From contig NZ_LR025108.1 in the NCBI RefSeq assembly GCF_900343015.1, positions 1 through 64,000 on the forward strand: a DNA stretch of 64,000 nucleotides, in the 5' to 3' direction. Below, piece by piece: positions 31,900 through 44,399 of the stretch. Position numbers and translations under genes: made by a program. Source of the stretch: Arsenophonus endosymbiont of Aleurodicus dispersus (GTDB lineage Bacteria; Pseudomonadota; Gammaproteobacteria; Enterobacterales; Enterobacteriaceae). Numbering within the stretch: position 1 is the first letter of the stretch; every line of letters begins with the position of its first letter. The notes beneath the pieces were generated by a model. That model ran no database searches, was not told where the DNA came from, and saw only the letters and a program-made list of their open reading frames with translations.

Positions 31900-33828
31900 C
31901 TATTTTTTATCCTTATGCTTATCATCAACTTCTTCAAATTCTGCATCAACAACATTATCATCCTGTTTAGGCTGGGCGCCTGCACCAACATCCGCAGTAC
32001 CACCTGCTTTAACCTGCTGTTGCACTAACTCGAGTAGTTTTGCAGAAGCTTGAACTAAAGCTTGGATTTTATCTTCAATAATAGCTTTATCTTCACATTT
32101 AACTGCTTTTTCTAGCATAGAAATAGCTTTCTCTATGTTAGATTTATCATCAGCAGGTAACTTGTCAGCCGCTTCTTCAATTTGTTTACGCGTACCATGA
32201 ACCAATTGATCAGCCTGATTACGTACATGAACTAATTCTTCGAACTTACGATCTGCTTCTGCATTGGCTTCTGCATCGTTTACCATTCTTTGTATTTCAT
32301 CTTCTTTTAAACCGGAAGATGCCTTAATGGTAATTTTTTGTTCGCGTCCAGTACTTTTATCTTTAGCTGATACATGTAAGATACCATCAGCATCAATATC
32401 AAAGGTAACTTCAATTTGTGGTATACCACGCGGCGCAGCTTGGATACCATCCAAATTGAACTGCCCTAATGACTTGTTATCACCAGAACGCTTACGTTCA
32501 CCTTGTAACACATGAATGGTTACTGCAGACTGATTATCTTCTGCCGTTGAAAATACCTGACTATGTTTAGTTGGAATAGTGGTATTCTTGGTAATTAGAG
32601 GTGTCATTACACCACCCAAAGTTTCAATACCTAAAGATAGTGGAGTTACATCAAGTAACAATACATCTTTCACATCACCGGCTAATACACCACCTTGCAC
32701 CGCTGCGCCCATAGCAACAGCTTCATCAGGATTAACATCTTTACGAGGTTCTTTACCGAAGAAATCAGCAACCGCTTTTTGCACCATTGGCATACGCGTC
32801 TGACCACCAACTAGAATGACATCGTTTATATCATTAACATTTAAACCTGCATCTTGCAGTGCAACTTTCAACGGCTCCATTGAGCACTTAACTAAACTTT
32901 CAACCAAAGATTCAAGTTTCGCTCTAGTCACCTTAATATTCATATGTTTAGGACCACTTACATCTGCAGTAATGTAAGGAAGATTAACATCGGTCTGCTG
33001 AGCAGAAGAAAGCTCAATTTTAGCTTTCTCTGTTGCTTCTTTTAAACGTTGCATTGCAAGTGGATCATTACGTAAATCAGAACCTTGTTCTTTCTTAAAT
33101 TCATCTACCAAATAATTAATCAGACGATTATCAAAATCTTCACCACCTAGATGAGTATCACCATTAGTTGCCAGCACTTCATATGTTTTTTCACCATCTA
33201 CATCTGCAATTTCTATAATTGAAATATCAAAAGTTCCTCCACCTAAATCATAAACTGCAATGGTGCGGTTACCAACTTCACGATCTAAACCATAAGCAAG
33301 CGCTACTGCCGTTGGTTCGTTAATAATACGTTTTACATCTAGACCAGCAATACGACCAGCATCTTTAGTGGCTTGACGCTGAGTATCATTAAAATAAGCA
33401 GGTACTGTAATAACAGACTCAGTAACTGATTCACCTAAATAATCTTCCGCCGTTTTTTTCATTTTTTTCAGCACCTCTGCGGACACCTGAGGTGGAGCCA
33501 TTTTTTGATCCTTCACATCCAACCAGGCATCACCATTATCCGCAGCAATGATTTTATAAGGCATAATAGAAATATCACGTTGAACTTCTTCATCATCAAA
33601 ACGACGTCCAATAAGACGCTTAATAGCAAAAAATGTATTTCTTGGATTTGTCACAGCCTGGCGTTTTGCTGGCTGACCAACAATAATTTCACCATCTTTA
33701 GTATACGCAACAACAGACGGAGTAGTACGATCACCTTCACTGTTTTCCAATACTCGCGCATTTGCGCCATCCATAATAGCTACACAAGAGTTAGTAGTAC
33801 CCAAGTCAATCCCAATAATCTTACCCAT
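31900..33828 (-). CDS. dnaK: Chaperone protein DnaK (Hsp70)
   Basis: ATP-dependent Hsp70 chaperone. The ATG at 33826-33828, preceded by GGAGG at good spacing, gives 642 residues starting [19 protein letters not shown]; an upstream in-frame start would add MEAVW. The nucleotide-binding domain shows the phosphate loops ([19 protein letters not shown]), the linker [12 protein letters not shown], the substrate-binding domain and an acidic tail ending [11 protein letters not shown]. With trigger factor lost it is probably the main de novo folding chaperone left (inference). Confidence 0.97.
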   Translation of the reverse strand: MGKIIGIDLGTTNSCVAIMDGANARVLENSEGDRTTPSVVAYTKDGEIIVGQPAKRQAVTNPRNTFFAIKRLIGRRFDDEEVQRDISIMPYKIIAADNGDAWLDVKDQKMAPPQVSAEVLKKMKKTAEDYLGESVTESVITVPAYFNDTQRQATKDAGRIAGLDVKRIINEPTAVALAYGLDREVGNRTIAVYDLGGGTFDISIIEIADVDGEKTYEVLATNGDTHLGGEDFDNRLINYLVDEFKKEQGSDLRNDPLAMQRLKEATEKAKIELSSAQQTDVNLPYITADVSGPKHMNIKVTRAKLESLVESLVKCSMEPLKVALQDAGLNVNDINDVILVGGQTRMPMVQKAVADFFGKEPRKDVNPDEAVAMGAAVQGGVLAGDVKDVLLLDVTPLSLGIETLGGVMTPLITKNTTIPTKHSQVFSTAEDNQSAVTIHVLQGERKRSGDNKSLGQFNLDGIQAAPRGIPQIEVTFDIDADGILHVSAKDKSTGREQKITIKASSGLKEDEIQRMVNDAEANAEADRKFEELVHVRNQADQLVHGTRKQIEEAADKLPADDKSNIEKAISMLEKAVKCEDKAIIEDKIQALVQASAKLLELVQQQVKAGGTADVGAGAQPKQDDNVVDAEFEEVDDKHKDKK

Positions 33829-33875
33829 CCAAACAGCCTCCAAAGGGAATTCTTAACCAATCTAATTACCAACCT

Positions 33876-33903
33876 ATATAAGGCTCAATGAATTTTTTTC
33901 AAT
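33876..33903 (-). promoter_or_regulatory. Candidate heat-shock (sigma-32) promoter of dnaK
   Basis: On the minus strand ATTGAAA, a 13-base spacer, then CCTTATAT lies about 50 bases upstream of the dnaK ATG. This resembles the sigma-32 consensus CTTGAAA-N11-16-CCCCATNT in sequence and spacing. rpoH is not in this window, so use of the site is an inference. Confidence 0.5.
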
Positions 33904-35186
33904 ATATAAGTTCAAATAATATTGCAAATCTACAACTATTAGATTTGATGGATTTTGATATGATAAAAATTTTATTAAATATTAACAATATAGTTTAACA
34001 CATTAACTTCAGTGATACTTAGTATTGGTATCTTCTATAATAGTATTGCCTAAATTATTACCAGTATTTTAAAAATATAAAAAAAACAATACCTTTTTTG
34101 CCACTGTATTCTAATTTTATGGCGTTTAATTCATCTTAGTTGATTTATTAATTATGCCATAAATTGCTTCTGTGCAAGTAAGTAACATAAGTAGATATTA
34201 TCACAGTTGATCTAATACTGTGATATGGGTATATTTACATTATTTTATATTTGTTAGAACATTTAAAATAAATCTAGTACTAAAATTAGTTTTTGCTCCT
34301 CTAATATTACTTTTTTCGCTGTTAGCGAGTAGTAATATGTAGAAAATTACACCTTGCTTACTATTGCTAGTTATATTACTGGTTACAAAGAGATTATTAG
34401 CAGCACCATATATATTTTTTTACCTAGCTATGACCGAAGTAATTTTGGTAACAGGTATTAAACTGCATAAAAAAAATTAATAAAAAAGTTTATACTGATT
34501 TATTATTCTTCTTGTGATGTAATATTTACACTAATACTAATTAGTCTTTTATATTAATAAAATACTATATAAAATTAATCCTAATTGATAGTAGCTTAAC
34601 TGAACTAACGAACGCTGCGCTGTAATCATTATTAAAATTATTTTCTAATGCTAAAAACACTCATCATAATCCATTACATAAATATTTAGAGCAAGCTAAA
34701 TTAGTTGTTAATAATCTGATCAAATTTAATATAAAAAAACTATAATAACCTATTTAAAAACCGACTAATATTTCTATAATTAACCTATTATAAATTCATT
34801 GACATAAAATAAACTCTAATTTTTATCATTTTCACCCAAACCAAACATTTATCTACCAGTAATTGACAATTTAGCACTAACATTACACAGCGCTATACCA
34901 GTAAAACTGGTAGTTAGGCATTAAATGCTAAGCTAATTCATTAACTAGCTAAAAAAATAGTTTTAAATGCAGTTAAAAGCTACTTTAAAAGTCGCTGGTT
35001 AAAATTTATTTATTTAAAATAAAATAACCCTATCCTACTTAAAAAAAAGATTATTAATACTAAATATATTTAATTTTAACGTAGCAACACCAAGGTAAGT
35101 AAGACTTACTATAAGTGAGCACACTTAGACCAACGAGTAAAATAAAAGAGCTCAGCAACTAAGCTTTCAGGTATTAGTAATATTAA
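33904..35186. other. Gene-free stretch between dnaK and talB
   Basis: About 1.3 kb where E. coli has mog, satP and neighbours. Nothing alignable was found. A small perfect hairpin, ACCAGT / ACTGGT, lies near 34898-34912 without a gene next to it. Confidence 0.5.
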
Positions 35187-36140
35187 TTACAGCTGCTCTA
35201 CAATCATTTTTTCTAATTTTTTTTGATCAATAGCAAATTTACGAATACCATCAGCTAGTTTGTCCGTCGCCATGGCATCAGTATGATGATACCAATAAAA
35301 TTCTGCTTCTGTCATAGGTTTAGGCGGTGACATAATTTGTCCATTAAATGCTAATTTACGTACCACTTCTCCTTGATCCTCAGAAAGTTCTTTAAGTAAT
35401 GCTGGAGAAATCGTCAACCGATCACAGCCTGCCAATTGCAAAATTTCAGCGCTATTGCGAAAACTGGCACCCATCACCACGGTTTTATAACCATACTGTT
35501 TATAATAATTATAAATTTCTGTAACAGAAATAACACCAGGATCTAGTTGTGGCACATAATATTTTGATTCTGTATTAGATTGATACCAATCTAGAATACG
35601 ACCTACAAAAGGTGAAATTAAATAAACGCCTGCTTCCGCACAAGCTCGTGCCTGAGCAAAAGAGAATAATAGCGTTAAATTACAGTTAATACCATCTTTT
35701 TCTAACTTTTCTGCTGCACAGATCCCTTGCCATGTTGAAGCCAACTTTATCAGAATACGCTCATTTTTAATGCCAGCAAGATTATAAAGTTCAATAATAC
35801 GATGCGCCTTTTTAATACAGGCTTCAGTATCATAAGAAAAACACGCATTAACTTCCGTTGAAATTCGTCCCGGAATTAATTGTAGGATTTCTAACCCAAT
35901 ATTAATAGCTAATTTATCACATGCATCTATAATTTGGTGCCCACGTGAATGGCTTTGTTCCCGTGCCCAGGTAATAGCTTCATCAATGAGTAACTTATAT
36001 TTTGGGATATGAGCTGCATTAAGGATCAAGGATGGGTTGGTTGTAACATCTTCAGGCTTATAAAGCTCTATTGCGCTAATATCACCAGTATCTGCGACAA
36101 CAGTAGTTATTTTACGTAAAGAAGTTAATTTATCGGTCAT
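35187..36140 (-). CDS. talB: Transaldolase B
   Basis: Schiff-base enzyme of the non-oxidative pentose phosphate pathway, exchanging three-carbon units between sugar phosphates. All 317 residues match the E. coli TalB length, with [20 protein letters not shown] at the start, the [10 protein letters not shown] motif, and the catalytic Lys132 in [11 protein letters not shown]. The pathway supplies ribose 5-phosphate and erythrose 4-phosphate, the latter feeding pyridoxine synthesis (pdxA at 58222). It ends the inverted 0-minute synteny block. Confidence 0.96.
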   Translation of the reverse strand: MTDKLTSLRKITTVVADTGDISAIELYKPEDVTTNPSLILNAAHIPKYKLLIDEAITWAREQSHSRGHQIIDACDKLAINIGLEILQLIPGRISTEVNACFSYDTEACIKKAHRIIELYNLAGIKNERILIKLASTWQGICAAEKLEKDGINCNLTLLFSFAQARACAEAGVYLISPFVGRILDWYQSNTESKYYVPQLDPGVISVTEIYNYYKQYGYKTVVMGASFRNSAEILQLAGCDRLTISPALLKELSEDQGEVVRKLAFNGQIMSPPKPMTEAEFYWYHHTDAMATDKLADGIRKFAIDQKKLEKMIVEQL

Positions 36141-37505
36141 TTTAAAATTCTATTGTTATTGAGATTAAACTTAAGATAATAATCCTCTCTTAATAGAGAT
36201 AACATCACGCATTGATATTACCACAAATAAATTAACTATTAGCTTCAGATTAAAGTGCTAGATTAATAAAATAATTTTACATTAAATAAACAGCTAGAAA
36301 TGAATATGTAGAATAATTTGTATAATATCCTCATGAGGAGTTAAAGAGCACTAGTAGTTAATTAATTATTCATTTTAAATAAAAAGTTGAGCTGATTCAC
36401 CAAGAAAATTTTGATAAAAAGATTGTGGACAATTAAATTTTAAACATAACGTTAGAAAATTGAATGCCTTAAATAAAAGCAATTACATTGAATTTTCCAT
36501 TGATTACTGTTAGCCTACATATCATTTGTGCAGGCAATATATTATATTACTGCACAAACTAATACTTGATTAAAATCAAATTTTTAAAATATCTATAAAT
36601 GTGCAGTACTAAATATTTTTCTCTAGACCAATCAAATGACTACTATCAATGTAAACTACAATGTAATTAGATTTTGCCACTTATTGTGCTGTCTGTAGTA
36701 TTAATTGCATCAAGATAATAACACCAACCAGCAGCCGAACTAATTTATGTATTATAACCACTTTTTTACCTATTAATTACCATAACAAAACTTTCATTAA
36801 TTTTTTATCTTTCATATGCCTTTTAAGTTCATGTTTCCAAGTAATAGTAACCAACCAGTTCTGTTAAATGAACTAATAGTTTGCCAGTAATTACAGCATT
36901 TACACTAAATTTAACACACGACGTTAAAATGTATAGCGTACTAGTTGCTATTAGTAAATTTGTCTATTACTGATCCGTCATCTTAATCTATTAAGATAGG
37001 GATCAATTTTTCTTCATCAATTAGCTGCATTTCAGGAAAAAATATATCCCATTTTCATGGTTAAAGGCAACAGCAATTAAACACAGAATGGATTAGGTAG
37101 TTGGAAAAATTGTTACAAAAAGTAGACATATAACTAAATTTGGTTAGCTCCCGATACTAGCTGATTATCCGTGTAACATTTGGTATAGTAATAAATACAG
37201 CGAACAATAATAAACTTCTAGGGATAAGCTAGCAGACTATGCAATGAGCTGCACTAGCAAACTTATTAACAAAAATGAAAAGTAAATAAAAATTTTTTTT
37301 CATAGATATCTTATCTATGATCTATAAAATACTATTAATATTTTATATTTATCTACTATATTGTAAATAAAACATGAGATACCATTTTAAAAAAATTATC
37401 ACTAAGTATATTACTATGTAAGTATCTAGTATTATAAACTAACCTTAATTAGTAATAGCCATTTTTTATAACTAAAAAAACAATAACAATAAATAAAATT
37501 AATAA
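36141..37505. other. Gene-free stretch at a synteny break (talB to rRNA-operon remnant)
   Basis: About 1.4 kb with no alignable gene. A 23S rRNA gene would be expected at its right end, downstream of tRNA-Ala on the minus strand, but no 23S sequence is recognisable. It contains one copy of a 35-bp dispersed repeat (36308-36342). Confidence 0.55.
36308..36342 (+). repeat. 35-bp dispersed repeat, copy 1
   Basis: Identical to 61187-61221 in the same orientation. The unit contains a perfect TATAAT followed directly by the 12-base palindrome TCCTCATGAGGA. Sequences on either side are unrelated between the copies. It could be a recombination scar, an old promoter/leader carried by a lost RNA gene, or a protein-binding site. 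Confidence 0.85.
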
Positions 37506-37581
37506 TGGTGGAGCTAAGCGGGATCGAACCGCTGACATCCTGCGTGCAAAGCAGGTGCTCTACCAGCTGAGCTATAGCCCC
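37506..37581 (-). tRNA. tRNA-Ala (TGC)
   Basis: Minus strand GGGGCTATAGCTCAGCTGG..., anticodon loop CTTTGCACG giving TGC, T-arm GGTTCGATCCC, and an encoded 3' CCA. All four stems pair. It is the second tRNA of an Ile-Ala rRNA-operon spacer. Confidence 0.97.
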
Positions 37582-37643
37582 ATTAAGATTGTCGTAATAC
37601 TTTAACGACTAATTCTTCTCTTTTCAGTAAAGAGCATAAATTT

Positions 37644-37720
<77 letters not shown>

Positions 37721-37791
37721 AATGATTACTTCTGCTAAATATTAAGCAGATTATATGTGTGAATACTCACATTCCATCTATCTAGATAAGG

Positions 37792-37996
<205 letters not shown>

Positions 37997-39290
37997 TACT
38001 TATTAATTCATCTATTAATGAATTATTTTATCATTCTTCAAGACTTTTAAATCAAATATTTTTTGATGATATCTAGTGAGTGCCTACACATGTAGATTAC
38101 AAAGTGGCGCCAGCTACGCTTTTCACCTATAAAATTAAGTAGTTATTTTTATATTTCTTGTTTATCAATGATTTCACTTACTAAAAATATAATTATTTAT
38201 CCTTAACCAGTATGAAAGCATTATAGGCTCTTTTATGCCACTGGCAACGGTTATTTAAAATAATTGTATAATTGATTTATATTTCAATAAATAAGCTTAA
38301 ATAGAAATTTTTTCTAACTAATCAAAAACTTCATTTATCAGGACAGGGATAAGCTTTTATCTTCAACATAGATTTTAATTTTATTATTGATCAAAAATAA
38401 TTTTGATAAAAATTGATTAAATAAACAACTTGTCTAGACATTTTAAAGCCATACTTTTAGTTCTGCCGACAAATAAGAAGTTTGTAAAACATGAGCACAA
38501 TAGTATCTGGGAATATTTTTATTTATTTTTAACCACTGTTTTACACACTAGTATTTAAAATTTTTTTACTTTACCGTGATATTTTTTCGGCTATTTCATC
38601 GACTGATTATACAGTAATCATCTCAATTTTGCAATAAATGGAAAAGTGGTAGATAAGTGTATAGTTAGTTCTATCCTGCTAATAATAAAATAGTACTACT
38701 AATGGTTAATTTAATTGCTAGTTTTATTGTAGTGTAGGAACAAAACCGATAATTTAAAATGCACTATTTAAAATATTAACCTGATCATCTTTGCGGTACT
38801 ATAAGGAATAATTACGGGATGCTAATACATCTTATTATTAAATTTTTCAAAAAATAGATAAAATATATATTTTTTATTAACTTTTAACTTCACAGTAAAA
38901 ATATAATCTACTAAAACTAAAATTATAATAATTATCTTCGCTATTTTAACTTAAACAACATTTAAGTTTTTTATTTTTCATTGATTTAATCACAATAATT
39001 AACAATTTATTGATAATAAAATTATTAGTAATAATATTAATAAATGCATGTTTAGTTATAAAAATTAACTACTTATTTTTGTTATAAGAAAAAATTATAA
39101 ACTATTTTTAGTTTTACATTATGACTAAATATTAATGAAGCAAAATGATATAAATCTTATTATAAGTTTTAAAAGAATATTTAAAGATTTTTTTGTAATC
39201 AAGATCTATAAATATAATAAAAAAGATAGAGATCTATTTCTAATTTGCTTCTATCTGATGATAGAACAATTTTCTCAATATGAAGCTAAA
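37997..39290. other. Decayed stretch between the 16S fragment and trmA
   Basis: In E. coli murI and btuB lie between this rRNA operon position and trmA. Neither is recognisable. Part of the left portion probably descends from the 16S gene (a patch near 38122-38150 faintly resembles its middle region), but this is weak. Confidence 0.45.
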
Positions 39291-39293
39291 TAT

Positions 39294-40101
39294 ATGCTAA
39301 ATAATTTGTCAATTACACAATATAAGTTACAGTTAGATAAAAAATTTTAATATTTTAACAGTCTTATGTTGCCGGCACCTAAGCTAGAAATTTTTTGTTC
39401 TGATTTTCTCAACTATAGAATGCGCGCTGAATTTCACCTTTGGCATGAAGAACAAGATTTATTTCATATAATGTTTGATCAAACAACTAAACAACATATA
39501 ATAATTGACCACTTACCTAGCGCTAGTAAGTTAATTATCTATCGACAAATTGACAATAGTTTTACCCAACCGAATGTATTAATAAATATTAAAATGATAG
39601 AATTGTTACTTGATATTACTAAAAAGAAAAAAGAGATCTACTATAGTTTTATTGTGGAAACAGTAATTTTTCTATCGCACTAGCAAACAATTTTAATCGT
39701 GTACTGGCATTGCAAAAAAATCAGTAGCTTCTGCTAAATATAATATTGAAGCTAATAAAATTAAGAATGTAAAAATTATTCGAATGTCCGCAGAAAATTT
39801 AACCCAAGCAATACAAGATAAGCGCCTGTTTAAATGTCTTAAAGATATTAATTTAAATAGTTATAAATATGAGACTATTCTGATTAATCCACCTAGCTGT
39901 GGTTTAGATGAAAATACGCTTCAATTAGCCACCAAATATCCCAGTATTATTTATATATCCTGTAATCATAATACACTCTGTCACAATCTAAATATACTAA
40001 ATAAAACTCATAAAATTCATCAACTAGCATTATTAGATCAGTTTTCTTATACCAATAATATTGAATGTGGTGTTTTACTTCAGAAAAAAATAGTTAAATA
40101 A
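39294..40101 (+). pseudogene. trmA: tRNA (uracil-5-)-methyltransferase remnant (trmA)
   Basis: Fragments match TrmA in order: NNLSITQYKLQL at the N-terminus; NYRMRAEFHLWHEEQDLFHI; then, after an internal deletion of about 100 residues, IYRQIDNSFTQPNVLINIKM; FYCGNSNFSIALANNFNRV in another frame; SVASAKYNIEANKIKNV; and a long open C-terminal part (39784-40101) with NPPSCGLDE and the catalytic-Cys motif YISCN. Frameshifts and stops separate the pieces. The rrn-trmA-fabR-sthA order is that of E. coli. The 54-methyluridine of tRNAs is therefore probably not made from this locus. Confidence 0.88.
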
Positions 40102-40394
40102 AATAAAACGCCATTTTTAATATGACATTTCAGAACTCATAACAGCAAAGAATCTATTGAACTATAACTAATATTAGTGTAAGAAGAAATATTAAATAAT
40201 ATGGTTATAAACCATATTATTCTAAAGTTTAAAATACTAAAAACTATTTTTAAAACGAATATAGAAAATACACTAAAATAGTTGTCATTTGATGGTTACT
40301 ATTTTATAGTAAGTTTTTACTATTCTATACGATACCAATAATAGGCTCACCTTACAATCATTCTAAGCTCAACAGTTCTTATAAAAGTCTACTT

Positions 40395-40850
40395 TTCCCT
40401 GATTAATATATCATGCTTCTGCACCAGCACTAAATACAATAGTAAACATAGTTACTGCTTCAATACAATGCTGAATTTCTCTAGCAGCACGAAACTCAGC
40501 TGATATTCATGAACGTTCACGCAAAAATAATCAACAAAATTTTAGATTTTTATCAAAAAATTCCATAAAAGTAGCAACTAATGTTCGAATTACACTACCC
40601 CCTTTTGCAATCCGCTGTAGTGCTTGCCGAAGCATCAGACCACCACTTTCATCAACCATAGTCAATCCTAATTCATCAACATCACGAAAATGTCGATAAA
40701 AATAAGTTGGGGCAATAACAGCTTACTAAGCAACTTAACGGAAGCTGAGACTAGTAAAGCTACGCTCAGTACTTAATTAGCTAAAAGCTCCTTCTATAAT
40801 AGATAAAAGCTTTTTTTATTTATGCTTTGCTCTGACGCCGGTAATATTTA
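40395..40850 (-). pseudogene. fabR: FabR remnant (TetR-family regulator of unsaturated fatty acid synthesis)
   Basis: The minus strand reads ITGVRAKHK, EGAFSQLSTERSFTSLSFR, then [40 protein letters not shown] and TMFTIVFSAGAEA, matching FabR from its N-terminal helix-turn-helix to near its C-terminus. Several in-frame stops and small deletions break it. It is convergent with trmA and divergent from sthA, as in E. coli. Confidence 0.9.
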
Positions 40851-41077
40851 TTACTCACAGTAATTAATCGAACTCTTCGAGAATCATACAACTAGGTTAC
40901 TATACCAAATTTTAATAAATTTGCAGTGTCCTTAAGTTTAACTAATAGATAAGAAAATTTAGTTTATTGATTAATAATGTAAAAACTGAATATTATATTT
41001 AATATTTAAGCTGCTTAATTAAAGAAGATAATATTAACCTGATTTGTCTATTTATATTTAATAATAGGTTATATCGA

Positions 41078-41390
41078 ATGCCACAGATTTAATTTGATAC
41101 TATCGTTATTACGGCCCCGTAGGTTTATGAAAATACCTTATAAAGTAAAGTAGGACGCGACCAATTTAGGGAGTTTAAAGATATTATTCATAGCGAAACA
41201 TGATAAATTCTAGGTATTCATTGCTTTGGTGAACGTGCAACATAAATTATTCATATTGGGCAAGCAATTTTGGCACAAAAAAAGGAAGGTAATAATATTG
41301 AATATTTTGTTAAAACTACCTTCAATTATCCAACTATAGCAGAAGCATTTATAGTTGCTGCGCTAAATGTATTAAACAGGTTATTTAAAA
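41078..41390 (+). pseudogene. sthA: Soluble pyridine nucleotide transhydrogenase remnant (sthA)
   Basis: Begins MPQI-stop-FDTIVITAP, equivalent to the SthA N-terminus (MPHSYDYDAIVIGSGPGGEG) with the FAD dinucleotide fold mutated. It then jumps directly to the C-terminal dimerisation domain: IHSETG-stop-ILGIHCFGERAT, [32 protein letters not shown], ending [10 protein letters not shown] central deletion of about 340 residues removed most of the FAD and NAD domains. Confidence 0.9.
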
Positions 41391-42497
41391 TAAAACTTAA
41401 CATTAGTTGTAGGTAAAAATTAATTTTTACTATATTATCGATACATTTATTTATGAATAACCTTAGCAAACTGTTATAACAGTTTCGGTCTATTTCACTT
41501 ATGCTAATATAGCATTATTTAGCTTACAATTATTTAATTACACTAACAGATAGTATGTTTATGCTTCATATAAATATATTTACTACTTAGAAAGTTATAT
41601 AATTATGTTAGGTAACAATAAAGATTGATATAGAAATTAATTCTATATGTAATAGAAATAACTGCCTTTCACATGGTAATAAAGTTATTGTACTATTTAA
41701 ACTTATAGTAATACTTATTTAACTAATACCACTATTTAGTAAGCTACGATACACTTCAGCTTATTCACTATAATAACATAACACCTAAATAATTTTCTAA
41801 TTTACAAATTTAACTGCTTAGGTCAGCTAACTAACAAGATTAGAGCAAGTTATTTTGCTAAAACTACTGAAATTAAGGATGAATTAGCAATTGCTAGCGA
41901 GAAAAATTACTTGTAACCTCCTTGCGTTCATAAAATACCATTATTCCAATTAAATCAAGCCATTAAAATGGCAATAATAGAGTATTACTGCCGATTAAGT
42001 TGATGTATGAAACTATTTGTTAATCATTCTTAGAATGAAACTAAAAACTTATTACCATAACAATAAATTTAATATTATCTATCTAACAATAAATTTGGTA
42101 CATATTCATAAATATGATGCCATAAATATAATTATTATATATTATTTCCCTATAAACTAACCATCATCAGAGCTAAACTTAGATCTATATTAAATTAACC
42201 AGATAAAATTTTCTTTAGTGGTATTGCAGATACGATATTATTTGTAACGCAACTTGAATTCTTTATATTTGACAATATTACATGTTAGTAATATGCTCAT
42301 TATCAGATCAATGATGTTAAACCCTAGAATTATGTAAAATACTATACATGAAAGGTGGTTATTTTTCTTTTACTCTTCACAAAATCTGCGCTCTACTATA
42401 TGTTTTACTAATGTATAAATGCATTATGCACCTTAATAATTTTGACAAAAATGCAAAAATTATACTAAAATTGATAATGGCTATAAGCATCACGTAT
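41391..42497. other. Gene-free stretch between the sthA and glnA remnants
   Basis: About 1.1 kb of A+T-rich sequence with no alignable protein. This is another synteny join (90-minute to 87-minute material). Confidence 0.5.
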
Positions 42498-42821
42498 TTT
42501 AATTAGGTTAACAGACCAAGGCAGCTGCTATTAATAATTATCCTTTACGGCACAATTAATAGCCGGTATTAATGGAATTTAAAATAAAATTAATAAAAAT
42601 AAACAATAGATAAAATCTATATTATGGCAAAACAAGCAAAAAAAATCCTAACTGTTGCTAACGCACTAGAAGAAGCGCTACATAGATTAGATACTAATCG
42701 TAAATTTTTAAAATAGAATGAGATATTTACTGATAAAAAATACACTCAAAATCTTAATAGCGATTTTAGAAAAAAATATCCTTTTTAGATCACCTATTAC
42801 GTACTTAATTATTACAGAAAA
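42498..42821 (+). pseudogene. glnA: Glutamine synthetase C-terminal remnant (glnA)
   Basis: The plus strand reads FTAQLIAGINGI-stop-NKI (GlnA: FAAMLMAGLDGIQNKI), then ILTVANALEEALHRLDTNRK ([20 protein letters not shown]), IFTDKKYTQNL and TYYVLNYY, the last matching the terminal VEFELYYSV. Stops lie inside, and the catalytic N-terminal two-thirds is gone. Ammonia assimilation through this glnA is lost. Confidence 0.87.
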
Positions 42822-42965
42822 ACCCACAATAAATTAAGTTACTAAATTGCTGATTAATGCTAGAAAAAATTCAGTACCAGCTTAGACAACATACAAAAAC
42901 TTGTAAAAAATAAAAAAAGGAGAGTATAATAAATATAATAAAAGAATAAACCTTAAGCATTAACT

Positions 42966-43544
42966 ATGATCCATATTACTAAAACCGCACAAAATTATTT
43001 TGCTAAACTATTAGAAAAGCAAGAACCTGGTAACCAAATTCGTATATTTATCATTAATCCTAAAACCACTTCAGTAGAATGTCAGATCTCCTATTGCCCT
43101 CCTGATACTGTAGAACAGACCGATATTGAACTGAAATTTGATAAATTTTCAGCTTTTGTTGATGAAATTAGCGCACCTTTTCTAAAAGATGCAGAAATAG
43201 ATTTAGTAACAGATCAATTAGGTTATCAAATTACCATAAAAGCGCCTAATGCTAAAATTAGCAAAATTGCTGATGATGCTCCACTAATTGAAAGAGTTCA
43301 ATATGTGATTCAATCACAAATTAACCCACAGTTAGCAAGCCATGGAGGAAAGATTTTATTGATGGAAATCACTGATGATAGATATGTAATTATACAATTC
43401 AGTGGAGGATGTAATGGTTGTTCAATGAACAATATTACCTTAAAAGAAGGTATTGAAAAACATTTGCTAAATATATTCCCAGACGAATTGAAAGGCGTTA
43501 AAGATTTAACCAAACACCAGCACGGTGATCACTCCTTTTATTAA
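42966..43544 (+). CDS. nfuA: Iron-sulfur cluster carrier protein NfuA
   Basis: Carries and delivers 4Fe-4S clusters to target enzymes. The 192 residues (E. coli 191) comprise an A-type-like N-terminal domain ([19 protein letters not shown]) that lacks the carrier cysteines, and a C-terminal Nfu domain with the cluster-binding CxxC in [18 protein letters not shown]. It is the only intact gene between 41.4 and 44.4 kb. A hairpin follows. Confidence 0.95.
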   Translation: MIHITKTAQNYFAKLLEKQEPGNQIRIFIINPKTTSVECQISYCPPDTVEQTDIELKFDKFSAFVDEISAPFLKDAEIDLVTDQLGYQITIKAPNAKISKIADDAPLIERVQYVIQSQINPQLASHGGKILLMEITDDRYVIIQFSGGCNGCSMNNITLKEGIEKHLLNIFPDELKGVKDLTKHQHGDHSFY

Positions 43545-43571
43545 AAAACTTACTAATTTTTCTAACGATGG

Positions 43572-43596
43572 ATACTATCTAAAAAAAAGATAGTAT
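43572..43596 (+). terminator. Hairpin downstream of nfuA, possible terminator
   Basis: Perfect nine-base inverted repeat ATACTATCT / AGATAGTAT with an A7 loop, 28 bases after the nfuA stop. No strong T tract follows on the plus strand, so termination is uncertain. Confidence 0.45.
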
Positions 43597-44399
43597 GAAT
43601 AATTTTAAATTCATTATAGTTAAACAAACCTATAAATATTAGCATGTATCAACATCATAATTACAATTTATGCTCCATTTAAATGTCTTAATTATATGTA
43701 ATTACTGAAAAATAAGTTAAATATTTTAATGTGAGCCAACATAATATTCATTATGCTCTCAATGAGCTAGCTAAAAAATAAAATTCAAAAACATCAGATA
43801 AATAATAGCTTTATTCAAGCATTATTAATACTTATCTACCACACCAATTGACCTAGTCGAAAAAACAGATTACTTAACATGTTATATGCTAAATATCTAT
43901 TGATATCGATACTATACCATAAGCTATTGTATATGATTTACTAAATCATAAAATTTTAATAATCGTTACTAATAATCTTAATGTTGTATACTTATGGCAA
44001 AAGATAATTTTTTTTTGCGCTTACTCTTAATAAAAAAAATTATAGGTTAAATTTTATAACTAAATTGCTATTAAATAAATCTTACCAACCAATAAGCAAA
44101 AATTACATTACAATATACGCATACTCACATATAGTAACAGTAATTTAATCTTTTAAAATAATTATTTCTAGATCTAGTTAAAACTTTAAGCAACAATTAA
44201 TATGAAATTAAATTATTTATTCTAAAATAAATTGGTTGAAGAGTAAGATGACGACATCTGGCGTAGAACTAAATTAAGTATATTTCTCATATTATGAGAT
44301 GAAAAGACGAATAAAACAATATTTAAATAAACATACAACACTCATGCACGCTATAAAACTTCTAGCGCAATTTGATTAATTACAACTAAATAAAAAAAG
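43597..44399. other. Gene-free stretch between nfuA and pfkA
   Basis: About 0.8 kb, very A+T-rich, stops in every frame, nothing recognised. Confidence 0.5.

Noticed and set aside
32264-33891. Several plus-strand open frames opposite dnaK
   Set aside because: All are antisense to dnaK, whose frame is complete and conserved; they reflect its codon bias.
38085-38150. Further 16S rRNA sequence in the middle-gene region
   Set aside because: A short patch resembles the CTACGCATTTCACC antisense block, but the similarity is too short and broken to annotate separately.
39135-39350. 71-codon plus-strand open frame before the trmA remnant
   Set aside because: Its second half (NNLSITQYKLQL) is the decayed TrmA N-terminus and its first half is low-complexity A+T-rich translation with no family resemblance.
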